This document shows positions 13,601 through 26,200 of a stretch of DNA of 64,000 bases, in pieces (positions within the stretch are counted from its first letter, which is position 1; every line of letters starts with the position of its first letter). The notes below the pieces were generated by a model. The model was not told the DNA's origin. It made no database searches and saw nothing but the letters and a program-made list of their open reading frames with translations. The stretch is taken from the NCBI RefSeq assembly GCF_964275005.1, contig NC_092705.1, positions 11,719,912-11,783,911 on the forward strand, in the 5' to 3' direction. The stretch is from Diadema setosum. Taxonomy: Eukaryota; Echinodermata; Echinoidea; Diadematoida; Diadematidae. The position numbers and the translations under genes are program-made.

Positions 13601-15044
13601 TGTTGTCTTGGCAACATTGTTACCATGACAACATGAAGCTATTGATGTCAGGACAGTACACGCAGCTATGTCTGTCTGTGCCGTACCTTAAAACAAAACA
13701 AGTCAAGAGAAATAGCTATGTTTTGTATACTTAGATCACAGTGGATAGACGGTCGCGATTGAATGATTTTGCTTGGTGCACCCTGTTCCTAACTTAAAGG
13801 ACTCTGTACCGTTCACTACAGCGCTGCAAAGCAGAAGAGTATTTCAGAGATGATGAGCTTTGCAAATGAGGCGGAAATCTGTCACCTATCTTTTACTGTC
13901 AAATGATGTGATGTGAGTGTTCTATGTAGTGGAGCTTTCTTTGGTATTATCAAGCTAGATAAAAGAATAAAAGAAATCATGGCTTTTTTATATCTGTCCT
14001 AATAATGTAAATAATATCATGTTCATAATTTACTATGTTTCAACTCTGTCAATATTCTTTGCAACATTGTGTTTTCAAGACTTACACAAACAGCAATAAA
14101 ACAGCAACTTGCAATCAGCTTCACAGAAATATTTTTTGCTACATTACTTTGGCATGAGCAGAAGTGTTTGTGCAAAAGCTTTTGTTAATTAGGTCATTTA
14201 GATTGTATTCTGTGATGATAACACAATGTACATTATCACACTTCGTTATAAACAGGACTTTTTTTTTTTGCTTCAATGATGTGTATATCATTTCTGTGAC
14301 AAAAGAGTGACTTCATTTTTTTTTACTTGTTGAATTATTTGCCTCTGCACGAAATATGCGCTTAAATGTTTGTATATCAGCATAAAATCTCACCTACATA
14401 TAAAATAAGAAAATATTTTGCTAATGAAAATTGAAATATCTATCTGTATACTTGTGTAGAAACGTATAAAGTTGTATATCGCAACAGTAACGGCAAGAAA
14501 AAAAATGTCCATGCGCTTTCGTACTCTGGGTTGGCCATGTGCATTTTTCTCTGAACCATGTTGAAAGTGTGCTAGCATATGCATTTGCTTGAATGTGATG
14601 TCTGAAAATGATAGTTACCAAAAAAAAAAAAAAATCTGAATTTAGATGAAGATGGCCGATATCAAAAGAAAAAAGAAATTAAAAAAAAAATGTATAGCCA
14701 TTATGAAGTACACAGAGAGCATTAGAAAATATCTCGTCAGCTTTGTTGGAAGAGCAAAGATATTTTAAGTGCAGTTCTAGTTCAGACTAGAGAGCAGTGA
14801 AGTAGAGGGGGGAAAAATCTTTTCGTTTAAAACTTGTCATCATGTGGGGTGTACAGCGAGTGCACGTGCTATCTGCAACTACGTCCTGCTTTTGTAGACA
14901 AAACTAATGACTAACGGTGGTTAGGCGTAGCTGTCATTAGCGTGTAACTGTTAGAGATAATCGGTAATAGACCATGTCAGAAATTAGCTATTAGTTAACT
15001 TTTCTTTTCTTTGCTTTGTTTTTATTCATGCAATTGTCTTCCAG
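10692..15044. other. Sparse region downstream of the SCHIP1 stop
   Basis: The proximal part is probably the SCHIP1 3' UTR. There is a GA-rich microsatellite near 11335-11370. Two short AG/GT-bounded open stretches (11680-11723 and 13304-13326) could be microexons of the candidate gene at 15045-17616, but nothing joins them to it. One MITE-like unit is listed separately. The rest shows nothing I can name. Confidence 0.35.
12204..12624. repeat. Probable MITE with imperfect ends
   Basis: The left GGGTGCGTTCAGCGCTC is imperfectly complementary to the right GAGCACTCGAACGCTGCC. The interior repeats GTACCATA-like and AGTGTACCA-like motifs on both strands. Boundaries are approximate and no target duplication was fixed. 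Confidence 0.45.
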
Positions 15045-17616
15045 GATATCTTCATTAAAAAAAGGACTGAAAAAGAAGAGGTAAACAAACACTCGAAACA
15101 TAAAGGAAAAGAAATTGGTCAAACTTCTGTGCTTACTGTCCAAGTAAGTTGTATGGAAATATGTGTCATACACCACTGTTCAAATGACACAGAGTTTGCA
15201 GGTTTATTTCTTTCAATTTTTCTTTGTGGATGACTTAAGTTTACTGTAATCTATGAAGTGTGTTAAAAGTGTGGAAAAAACAACGCATGGCTGTACACAT
15301 GTTTTTGGTGGGATTTTTGAGTGGCTGCATATCTTTGCAGAGTGGCAGAGTTAAACAGCGCCGTCATACCCTTCATGAACGACTGGTAAAACAATGAGTA
15401 GCCACACGTGTTCACTTCCTTGCGTATTTGGACAAAATATTTCCCAAAACTTGACTAATGGTATTTGTGCCCTGTTCCCATTACACCGTGTGTGTCTCTT
15501 TGCTCCTGTTGAGTGTTCCGATGTCAGATTTGCACCGCCGAGGATCTTAAATTTCTTCAACCCGAGTGCAAGAACAAAGACCAGGTTATGTAATACCTGT
15601 GCCTGTTTGCGACTCTTTCACACAAAAACCTGTAAATCATTGCAGTCATCGCAATCTCTAAGTCGTATGAGACAAGATGGATAAGTAAAGAAAATCAGTG
15701 ATAGACTTTTATCATTTTTTTTTTGGGGGGGAGGGGGGAGGAGGGGAAGACGAAGTTAGAGATGTGCATTTTGAGGACTGTTTTATGAGAAGTGATGATG
15801 ATGCCTTATCTGACCCCAAACTTGAGCAGTTCTGTAAAGTTAATTTCACTTTGTAATGCTACCTTAACAGCCTTATATTTCTTTTTTTCTTCCTTTTTTT
15901 TTTCACCGGATGATTGCAGGCCAGGTTGCATCTTAAATTCTGATTATCCCCCAAGGGATTTATAAAATAAAATAAAGTGAATTTGAATTTGAACTTGAAT
16001 TTTCTCTTATCAACTCAATGGGGTCATTATACAATTGTATCTCTGTGGAATCCAAATTTTTTGATATGGTGCCCCTACAGAATGCATCATATCAACTTTG
16101 CAGCTGGAAGGATTGAAATGGGGAGAATGTGTGTCAATCACATGACCAAAAAAGGATAGTCAATCTTTTATCAGGAAAATGCTGACTGTAATACTCTCGG
16201 TGAAAGCTACATGAAAAACTTCACTACACTCTGACTGAATGCTTGACAGTATGTGTCTGTTGAATATCGTGGCTTGAAAGCACAATATTATCTCATTCGC
16301 AAAGAATTTGACTCAGCGTGAGCATGAACCTCACTGTTGATAGGGACTGGTACAGTGTAATTACGAGAAAGATCAGTTTGAAGTTCAGAAGCATAATCAT
16401 ATATCCATTGTTCATGCCGCTGATTTCAGCACAAGTGCAATGCAAGGTTAACTGCTGCACTTTGGGAAGATAGTGGGACATGAAATGCCCCATTTCAAAG
16501 GCAGGTTTACCATGAGGTACAAAGATTATGATTTACATGTTACCAACAAATCGGCTCACAACAAATGGGTTTTTTGCCTACTTGCTGTCGTCGTGATAGC
16601 AATAGAAGATGGTTATGCTTGTTTTGCAGAGTGGTCGAAATGGGGCCCAGCAAGCAAGGAAGGGGTTTGTTGCTCTTTTATGGTAGCATTAAACCAGTCA
16701 TCATTTTCCCCTTCTTTGCGACAACTATTGCAGCTGTGTACAGTGCATCTTGTTCAAAAGAGAGAGGATGGAACTTTGATATAATATCGTGAAAGCGGAA
16801 TGTACATACGAAAGAGTATCAGGTGGGGTAAGAGCTTTAAATGGAGAAGAGATTTTGTAAAATACTGTGAATATTCCATTCCACCATCCCAAATACCATG
16901 AGCACTCTGTCACCCCCTCCTTTTTTTCTTTTTTCTTTTTTATTCTTCCAGGAAATGAGGACAAGATAATGTCCTTGCTCAGTTGTCCTTTTCTCCGAAT
17001 CTTCTCTGAGTTAGAACTTATTTTATCATTTGTTGCAGTAATCGCAATGGCCTTGTTGATTGCTTGTACTTGGTGCACTCCAAGGGTGTCGTACTGTAAT
17101 ATGAGTCCATGACTTCTCAGCAGCTTCGATGGGTGGTAAAAGGAATGACAGCTTTCATTATTCTTATATGAAGAGAGTGCAAGAAGGATGTTGCATCTTC
17201 ATCTTTTAATATTTTCTTTTTCTCAATTTTCAAAGATTACTGTGACATCTTTCTTGATTCACCCCCAAAACTGCACTTCTTGATCTTTAATACCAAAAAT
17301 CAAGTAACAGAAACTGAACAGATTTTGAACACGATGCTTGTACCACATGTGTTCATGTACAAATACGGTGATTAATGTGTCGATTACCAACCATGTTGAC
17401 GTGATACGAGGACGCCGTTTTTTTTGAAAATGATGTACCTGTAATTATATGTTGTAATATTAAAGGACTTACATAATTACATAAAAGTGACTTGTAAAAT
17501 TCATTATACGCAAGTTCTGCTACCTGTCTGCTTCTTCTGTTGTTTTTCAGTGTCTGAACTTTGGTGATGTGAATGTGTCAAGCCATGATGTACTGAAACA
17601 TTGTGATTCCAAATGA
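15045..17616 (+). CDS. Candidate unidentified gene, three 3' exons
   Basis: Three AG/GT-bounded open segments are all phase 0: 15045-15143 (after TCTTCCAG, donor GTAAGT), 15341-15385 (after CTTTGCAG, donor GTAAAA) and 17551-17616 (after TGTTTTTCAG, stop TGA at 17614-17616). Joined they give about 69 residues, basic and hydrophilic at first (DIFIKKRTEKEE, then SGRVKQRRHTLHERL), ending CLNFGDVNVSSHDVLKHCDS plus one Lys. I do not recognise the family. Support is the combination of good acceptors, lengths divisible by three and coding-like composition. Each exon is short enough that chance is possible, and no upstream exon ending in phase 0 was found. It could also be part of a non-coding RNA. 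Confidence 0.3.
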
Positions 17617-17770
17617 AAAACGACAAAATCGGATAAGATATTGAAGATACAGTAGTGTATGACATTTTTAAATTTCATATTTTGGGGGAAAGCATTTCTT
17701 GACCAGTCCTTATGAATATTCAAATGAGTGAATTGATGTTATACCCTCACAATTTCTCATGTATGTAGTA

Positions 17771-18364
17771 CAGTATTCATCGCATAATCGGGCATCTGAT
17801 AATCGGGAACCTCGTTTAAATGACATACGCTTCCCAGAAACATTTCCAATGCATGTAATTTTCACTGGATAATCGGGCGGGGACATCTGATAAACGGGAC
17901 AATTTTTCTTCAAGCGATCTTTGATTTTGTTGATATTTTACACAAAAAATCTACCAAAATACCACAACAATATTTCAAAGATTCCCTATCAGTTGTCGTT
18001 TACATCGAACTTACAAAGCAAGCTTCGGACTGGTGTGTTTAGACCTCCGTACATGCATACCCACGAAAGCGCCGTGTATAAGTATCCATGCCATTGCGAA
18101 ACACATGCTTTCGCGAACATTCTTCTCCCCTACATATAAGCAAAGCCATGTGCAGGGAGAGCTAGAGGGTCACGCCGAGGGGTAGCGTGGTTGTGTATTC
18201 ATGTACATGTACAGTACGTCAGTATGCGTGTGTGTGTGTGTGCACTACATGTACATGTCGTATGCCATTAGTGTATGGTGAGTGCTCATCGCGAAATCAG
18301 GCACCCCGCTTAAAGGGGCCGTGTTTGCTACTCCCAACCTGTCCCGATTATGCGATGAATACTG
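17771..18364. mobile_element. Non-autonomous Tc1/mariner-pogo (Tigger-like) element
   Basis: TA flanks both ends (17769-17770, 18365-18366). The termini start CAGTATTCATCGCATAATCG and are perfect inverted repeats over 22 bases. CAGT ends plus a TA target are typical of pogo/Tigger elements. The 594-bp interior has no transposase. Perfect ends suggest recent activity. Confidence 0.85.
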
Positions 18365-18721
18365 TACAAGTAAAAGCATGTTCCCTTACCAAGATATATC
18401 ACAGTTAACAGTTCATATTTTTTATGTTGGATGGTGTTGAGGCAGTTTTTATATTCATACAGTGAAAAAAATTAGATTTTGTAAAAATTATCTGTTGGCC
18501 TACACCAAATGAATAAGAAATTGTGAGAGCATATCATCGTAAATTTGCTGATTTTAATATTCATAGTGACTGGCCAAGAAATGTCTTCTGATAATTTCAG
18601 AATGTCGTAACTTCCTGAAATATTTCTTATCCAATTTTGATCATTTTTGCCCTGTTCTGCAGGAAATTTTTCTCTCTTTCTTATGAAATTGATATAATTT
18701 TGGGGTGGATTTCTTCTTTAA

Positions 18722-19288
18722 AGGGAAGAAAAACCCCAATAACAATGTGGATTGAGTGAAAGCAGCAACATTAGTAGAACACATCAGTGAAAGTTTGAAG
18801 AAAATCGGACAATCGATGCAAAAGTTATGAATTTTTAAAGTTTTGATGTTGGAACCGCTGGATGAGGAGACTACTAGAGGTTATGACGTATGAGTGGACT
18901 ACAAAATTGTACAATATCAAGAAAATATAAAGAAAATACTACAAAAATCAATTTTTCATGAAAATTACAAATTCCATCAACTTGATATTGACATATGTTA
19001 AGGGTAGCAATTATTCCCCCTGCTTTCTGAAAGCGGTTGGTCCACTGCTCTTTCATAATTCTAGAAAAGTGAATTTTTGTTGAATATCCTTTATATTTTC
19101 TTTGTATTGTTGTCCACTCATACGTCATATCCTCTAGTAGTCTCCTCATCCAGTGGTTCCAACACCAAACCTTTAACAATTCATAACTTTTGCATCGATA
19201 GTCCGATTTTTCTCAAACTTTCACTGATGTGTTCTACGAATGTTGCTGCTTTCACTCAATCCACATTGCTCTTTGGGTTTACCTTCCT
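18722..19288. mobile_element. TTAA-flanked foldback MITE, copy 2 (inverted relative to copy 1)
   Basis: TTAA lies at 18718-18721 and 19289-19292. The arms match those of 5519-6076. The asymmetrical centre (with CTGCTTTCTGAAAGCGGTTG) is the reverse complement of the centre of copy 1, so the two copies are oppositely oriented, 13 kb apart. Confidence 0.85.
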
Positions 19289-19498
19289 TTAAGTTCTCTT
19301 TTGGTCTTCTTGTTCTGAAATCACTGCCATCAAATGTCTGCCATGGACTGGAAATGAAAGTGTGATTTTTAAATATGTGCACATTTTTAATCAATCACTA
19401 AAGCAGAGGGATTTCACAGCTTGGTCAAAACAGGAGTTCGCCAGTCACACATTGTTTTACAGAAATCTGCACACACCCTTAGTAGGTCTGTAGTCACG

Positions 19499-19731
19499 GT
19501 ATAGACGAGGTTCCAATGACGTCACCCAGTCATGCTGAGGGGCAAAAATTGCGTAAGGGGACCTCCATATGAGTGGGCAAGCGCGTAAGAGTTACATAAC
19601 CACGTCTCATGATAGGCAGGAGTGTATACGCTAAGCGTACACCGTGCTTGAGCCATGCGCGTAATACGCATTAAATTTACTTTTGCCCCTCAGCCAAAGC
19701 GTCATTTGACGTCACAGAACCTCGTCTATAC
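19499..19731. mobile_element. MITE with GTATAGACGAGG termini
   Basis: The left GTATAGACGAGGTTCCAATG and right CAGAACCTCGTCTATAC are inverted repeats. The pairing continues through TGACGTCA and the GAGGGGCAAAA / TTTTGCCCCTC pair. It is non-coding. Confidence 0.8.
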
Positions 19732-21779
19732 TGCAAGGCTTTACTCATCCATGGAGACCACTGCTGCACTTTTGTTATTCCTTTCTCCATATGTTACTAG
19801 TACATGAAGACCACTAGAGAAAAACATATAGATGATGACTGGCGGCGGAGGGAAGTCCTGAGATGAAGTCGAGGGACTTATAGTCTCCCGAAATAGCATT
19901 TCAAACCCTGAGGGTGGAACGTTTGGTACATGATGACATAAATGGTATCCCGGGGTACCAAATAAAAATCAGCCATTTTGTTGTAATTATTTATTTTTTT
20001 TAAAAAGGTTGTACCCTGGGTGCCAAAAAGAGGAAATTATTTTGGTGCTGGAGCTAGCGCGCGCTAGCCACTGCACTGCACTACACTAAAGCACACGCTA
20101 GTGGTATCGCAGCTTTCATGCACGCATAGTATAACATGCAGTGGCATGGGAAGGACTATGTACACGCACACAGTGCATGCATTTTTCTCTGACTGTTCTC
20201 GAATGGACGTGAGGTGGCGCTACACAACGCGGTAACCCGGGGTACTACGGTACCCCGGGGTAACGCGTGGTGCATCACATGTTCCCGACAACAAAAGTCA
20301 TCATCTGTTATATTATACGGGTTAGTCAAATACGTCAACGTCAACCACCAGCACAACGCACTCGATCGCTCGCGCAGAGCCAAATTCTATGTGCGCGGGT
20401 CCTTCCGTCATTTGTTACGTGAAAATGTTTTCCCATGGGAGAACATGAAAAAAATGTTCTCACATGGGCGAACATAACGAATGCTCCTCCATCACGTGAC
20501 TGTGTTTAGCCAATCACTAACCGGTATTAGACTAACCCATTTAATATAAAACTATCTGACACTGGAGGCCTATTCAGCAATAAACAAAATCAAAAACACT
20601 TTATAATAGCCCACACCAAACACAACAATCACATGTACACAAACTGCCCTTTCTCACACTTTGATGATACAGAATGAGACACACTGACGACTTTGAAGGA
20701 TTAAGATACATCTTGACATCTACTGTACAATTTTTGTATTTTTACAACTTCATACTGGGTTAGTGTAACCCAGAATTTGTGGTTTTACCAATCAACAGTC
20801 TTTCTTGCATGTATAGTAATATGAACAGATCAAAGTGAGCACATTTTCTTACTAACAACAAAACTCACATAATTATTATTTAAAAAAAATATTGCCTGGC
20901 TATTACAGATGGGGAAGAAACAAGCTGTATTACAGAATACTGATTACAGGAGTCCATAATTCATCAAGGATTGGCAAATCTTTTGAGAATTGGGCACCAA
21001 GAACACTTCTTTGTATGAGCAAAGCTGATTACAAATCAGCCATTAGACTTCAAATTCTGCCCACGCAATCTACATTTCAAAGAACCTGCATGTCAGAGGG
21101 GAATGGGGAAAGAATCGCAGGCAGACTTTGAGGTTGCAGTAATATTGACCCCTGCTACTTCATACTCTCGGCAGCATGCATTCTGCACACAAGTACATGT
21201 ATGGTAAGATTACTGTAATTCTCCGATACCTGTTTCTTTGCCGTAGGTTACATTCAGTGATCATGGCAAAGAATGTGATGGTCAATTACTGTTTGTGTCA
21301 TGTAAGGGTTTTCATTTTTGTGAATTTCACAAGTACAATGCTGTTCACAAATTCAACAACCTAACCAAAAAATAAACTCTGATCCCGACATGGATGATGT
21401 GTACATGTGCTGAAACGCAGCGCACAACCTAGGATTAGGCTGCGTAATAATACTGTACTTCACAATCACAAATTTTATCACTCGCAAAATTGTTGCAAGA
21501 ATAATTGCAAAATTATTGCACAAACCAGGAAAGTCCTGGTTTGTGGAAAACTAGACTCACTTAATACATGATCTTATCCATAATACACTCTTCACAAACC
21601 TCAATGGACATCATTGTAGGTTACATGTGTAAAGAAGCATTTGAAAGTGAATGCAGCTTTCGATATACAGGGACAAACAAGGAGTTTCCAGTTTCACTGA
21701 CAAGAGAAATCATATCTCCTATTTAATTCTTTCTTGGTTTCCTGAAAATACGCAGTCATAACTCACTGAGGCAAGACCA
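19732..21779. other. Region without recognised genes; CpG-rich patch at 19950-20520
   Basis: The patch has repeated CCCGGGGTACC / GGTACCCCGGGG motifs on both strands near 19950 and 20245, and paired TTCTCCCATGGGA-like words near 20430-20475. It is probably an old repeat. The remainder shows no gene. Confidence 0.3.
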
Positions 21780-21946
21780 GGGCCCCATTTCATAAAAAGT
21801 TGATATGATACATGTAGCAACTCTTGCTGGAATGGCTATTGTCATGGTAACAACAAGAATCCAGCTTCCTGATTGGCTGCCGCTATGGGAAGTTGCCATT
21901 CCAGCAGGAGTTGCCATCCTATCATCTTTTCTGGAATGGGACCCAG
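21780..21946. mobile_element. MITE, GGGCCCCATTTCATAAA type
   Basis: The left GGGCCCCATTTCATAAAAAG pairs imperfectly with the right CTTTTCTGGAATGGGACCC. Internal GTTGCCATTCC and GGAATGGCTATTG words are also paired. Confidence 0.6.
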
Positions 21947-22189
21947 GAGTATCGTGGTATTGCCTGTAGTGTGCTGTAGCTATGAGAAATGCCACAAAAT
22001 AAAGCAGCTTAGTGTAGTCATTACACTTTTACAGTATGTGTTCCCACACAAGCATATTCATGTTGGTTTGGATATACGTGTAGTGAGTACATTTGCTATA
22101 ATGCACAATCTGCTGGTTCCAACAACCTCATTATAGCGAGTTTTGCCTGTACAATACAGATTTCTTCAGCTCATGCAAAGCTACACTGT

Positions 22190-22410
22190 AATAATTGTGC
22201 TGCACTCACACAGTGAAAATTTTCCTGAAAAACCACAAACATTTGCAGCATGAAACTTTTGCAAATTGCCAGCCATGACAGAGTGTAGTACTGGCATTCA
22301 ATGCATTGTGTAGAAAAAAATTTTCTTGTGCATTTTACTTTCGCGAATCTTGGCTCCTCGTGAAATCTGTGAAAGTTTCATGCATGCGAAAATTTCCTCT
22401 TCTACAGTAA
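22190..22410. repeat. Diverged MITE related to 25355-25572 and 42208-43549
   Basis: It shares GCAGCATGAAACTTTTGCAA and CATTCAATGCATTGTGTAGA-like words with the other two copies, and ends near TACAGTA. The left boundary is approximate. Confidence 0.5.
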
Positions 22411-23036
22411 TGCCATGCATTAACATAGCATACAGAACAGACTTGGATAGTGTCATATGCTACCTTGTGTCTCCTCTTAAATTCAAATCCCCTCATAGTT
22501 CCCAGGACCCTCATACTTGTTACATTTTACAGATTATAAATCGAGGCGTGCATGACAATTCCCAGAGACTTTCTTTCTAATGTCTTTGTTGATCAAATTT
22601 GGCTCGTCCACAAAACTGAGTGACATTACATCTCCTCCAAATGTGTTGTGAGAAATGTAAACCAAATTTTCTGAGAATAAGGGGATGTCATTAATAGGTT
22701 TATTGTCATTACCAGTGGAATCAAGTTCGTTGAAAGGTCAGCATCCCCCGAAGACAAACATTTCATCAAGGGTTCAAATTAAGACAAGGCAACCACCTTT
22801 GCCTCAATTCGGATTCCCTACGACCACAGACATTGGTTTGACACAAGCAACTACAGTCAAAGTACAGCTAGGACTGCCAAGAAACACTGGCTCGGCGTAG
22901 TATTTTCCAATCAGTGATCTTGATTTATGCCAGAATGACTTCGTGACAGAATACTGGCTATATCAATCACTGTTTTGTGTAAAATTCAACAAAAGAAGGC
23001 AGGAAAAATAGACTGATACAATACAATTGTATCGTA

Positions 23037-23208
23037 CAGTCAACTTTGCATAAGTCGGCAGTTGCGTTAGTCAAATTCTGTCAAAGCAAATTCTTGGACT
23101 AAAACATGCAAAAGTTAAGCATTGATTATATCATGCGAGGAAAATATTGGCCGAGTCACAGTTTATTCTCCAGTCTATTTATAGATTGGACTTATGCAGA
23201 GTTGACTG
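23037..23208. mobile_element. Tigger-like MITE, CAGTCAACTTTGCATAAGTC ends
   Basis: The left CAGTCAACTTTGCATAAGTC is the reverse complement of the right end with one mismatch in 20. TA precedes the left end. Relatives are at 36351-36517 and 51591-51774. It lies about 50 bases past the PIN4 stop codon. Confidence 0.8.
23162..23167 (-). other. Candidate PIN4 polyadenylation signal AATAAA
   Basis: On the minus strand AATAAA occurs about 92 bases past the PIN4 stop and is the first exact match downstream. It lies inside the MITE at 23037-23208. Another exact match occurs about 0.5 kb further on (near 22700), so use of this one is inferred. Confidence 0.35.
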
Positions 23209-23258
23209 TGCATTTTTAACTGTACAAAAAAGGGACAGGGGGAGGGGTGGGACCTGTG

Positions 23259-26200
23259 CTATTTCTTTCCCTCTATCATGATAATGTGATATCCAAACTT
23301 TGTCTTCACAGGTGGGTCGGTATAGACTGGCTTGTCCACTGTGCTTGGTTGAAGATTGAATGCTGCATCTTGAAAGGGTCCCACCATGGATCCACGGGTC
23401 ATCCAGCCAAGGTCACCCTACGAAATACAGAAGCAGAAGTTAAAGGGGAATTCTAGGCCAGTTATAAGTTAGTCTGAAAAGAAAGATTTTTTGTACAAAC
23501 TATATGGCAAGTTTGTGAGGCAATGACATTATCAATTCACTACAGCATATTTGCATATTCATATCGACTGTTCAAGTACATGTACTGTTTTCATGAAGAA
23601 AAGCAAAACTTCCCAATTTCATACCTTCCCTAACTTTTATCCAACTTTCGCCAAATTTTCAGTGTTCTGTTTGACAAAATTAACTCTTTCTTTTCAGACT
23701 AACTTTTGGCTGGTCTGGAGTTCCCCTTTAAAGTTGAATTTATTATCATAATTAAAGAAAACATAAACAAAGAATCTCTCTACGTGAATATTTGGGATAG
23801 GCACTGCCTGCTAAAGTATTCAATGTCAACTCAGGTTGGATCACTTGAAAACTACTAAATGACTTTAAATACTTAAAGAGTGATGATGAAATTCATCCAA
23901 TAAGTTTCTCACTGTGAATCTTGTTGAGTCATAAGTCTTGAACATCTGTGCATCATGTGAAACAAATGTCAACTAATCATGTATTTTGATGTGATGCCAA
24001 GACAATTTGACGCAAAATAATTTGTGGTTGAATGCAACTAAAAAATGAATGTATGAATGAATTAAAAAAAAAATGATAAATTTCATGAATTTGAATAATC
24101 ATGCAGTACCTGCTGCATGCTATAAGGATTAGAACCAGCACTTTTACTGGCTGTCAAGTGGAAGCTCAGTGGTCTAGTGGATAAGACCCCTGTCCAGGGA
24201 TCAGGAGGTCGTAGGTTCGAAATCTGCTCAAGTATGTATGTGAATGCCCATGATTTCTTTTGTCATGGCTACAACTAAAAAGACTGATCAATCCAGTGCT
24301 TATATCTGTTGATATAGGGCAATTTGCTAATCAGTTGCAATAAAAAAATAAAAAAGAAATCAGTTACATTCTTGAAAGCTGTTAGTCAAAATATAAACAT
24401 TGAGTGAGGAAAACAAAACCATTAGTCTTCTTAAAGCATAGCAAAGAAGAAGAGAACAATTCCAGACCATTTGTCTAGGTACAATCCCATTTAAATAAAT
24501 GAATGCATGAATGAATGAATGAATGAATGAATGAATGAATGAATGAATGAATGAATGAATGAATGAATGAATGAATGAATGAATGAATAGAAATAAATAA
24601 ATAGAAATGGAAAAAAGCAAACAAAAATAAAGACAAGAATTCTACCTCTTCCCCCACCCCATGCCCCATTAGCAAATCAAACTTTCCTCCTACATACCTG
24701 CTTACTTATCAAGTTTATAAAAATTTTTTAATGATACACAAATGTGGGTTTGGTGTTGAGTTTTTTTTTTTTTTTCCAAAGCCCAAGTGCCCATTCAACC
24801 CGTGTCTGAACAGTGGACAGTCCTTACCCCTTGTCGTGCCTTGTCCTCGCTGTATTTCTCTGCTACCGAATTGAACCTCTCTCCTGCCTTAATCTTCTCC
24901 ATGGCCTCCATAGCTTTGGAATGCTTCTCACACAGTATGTGCCTGACCTGGGGAAGATGAGTGAGAAATGTTTCAGAATTCCACGTACATGTTCAGCGAT
25001 CATGTGCCACCTTCTCTCATGTCGAGTGCATGCCAATAAATTAATGATGCACAGCATGAATATATCTGTATATTTGCATTTTGGCATGTGATATATACAT
25101 CATGAAAGCAGATTACAGTGGACTCCTGTTATAACAAAGTCCTCAGGACCAGCAGTTTTCTTTCGTATATAAAATGTTGTTATAACTGAGCAAATAACCA
25201 AAAAAATAAAAAAACAAAAACATAGTTTGGATATTGTTGCAGCTTGAATTTTTACTTTGTTGTAACCAGAATTTTGTTATAACCATGTTCATTATAACTG
25301 GAGTGCACTGTATCATTGTGAAAACAGATTATCATCACAACGGGGTGGACTAAAAACTGTAGAATGCCACCTGCAAGTACAACCAGAAACATTTTCAGCA
25401 TGAAAACTTCATAAATTAGAGCAGACAGCTTTTTTTTTTTTTTTTTGCAGCATGAAACTTTTGCAAATTGCCACTGGCATTCAACACATTGTGTAGACTA
25501 AAGTCTCCACATGTATTTTACTTTCGTGAATGTTTTGTTTTCATGCACAGAAAAATTTTAGGTTTTACAGTACACATTCTGTAAGCCCTTCATTAGTGCT
25601 TATAGTAGCTGTCTAGGTCATTTGACCATGGCAGCCACATCACCAAACAGACTCCTCAGCTGGTATGTTTTAAAGAAAGACCAAAACTTGTTTACTTTAA
25701 ATGCTAATTTCAGATTTTGATTTGTCATTTCCTAAATCTTGGGTGAGGTGTGAAAGTGGAATGTCCATGATTTTTGTCAAGTACCGATAGAGCCCAAAAG
25801 AATACTGTAAAAGTGGACATTTTTGCGCAAGTAATTTCGTGGTTTTTTTTGCACCCTGCCAAGTAAATTTAAAGGAAATTTCGCATCCGGCCAAGTGAAC
25901 AGAATTTCACGTTTTTGATTCAGCAGAATCAAAATATCTAATAGTGCTATGTATAAGTTGATTCATGATTGATTCTCAGACTGTATTTGGCCATTCACTC
26001 TCTATATTAGTGAAACCACAAAATCTAGTGAACCTTCTGTTGGATTTTTTGAAGGTGCTTACCTTTACTGCTGTTCCTCCTTTCTTCTGCTTTCCTCCCC
26101 CACTGTCATCATCCCCTCCTGTAGCTCCTCCTGCAGAAAGGACATCATGAAAGAACATGACAAGGTGGAGAATAAAACATCTTCCCAAGAATTCTGTATG

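Noticed and set aside
13501-13737. Possible terminal exon after TCTCGTTTCAG
   Set aside because: Open to a stop but with no recognisable protein, no clear upstream partner, and a composition typical of AT-rich non-coding DNA.
24159-24232. Possible tRNA gene
   Set aside because: It has A and B boxes but is the head of a SINE with shared leader and tail and a second copy at 41249-41498; tRNA folding looks degraded.
24360-24675. His-Ser-Phe-Ile repeat frame
   Set aside because: Product of the (TGAA)n microsatellite.
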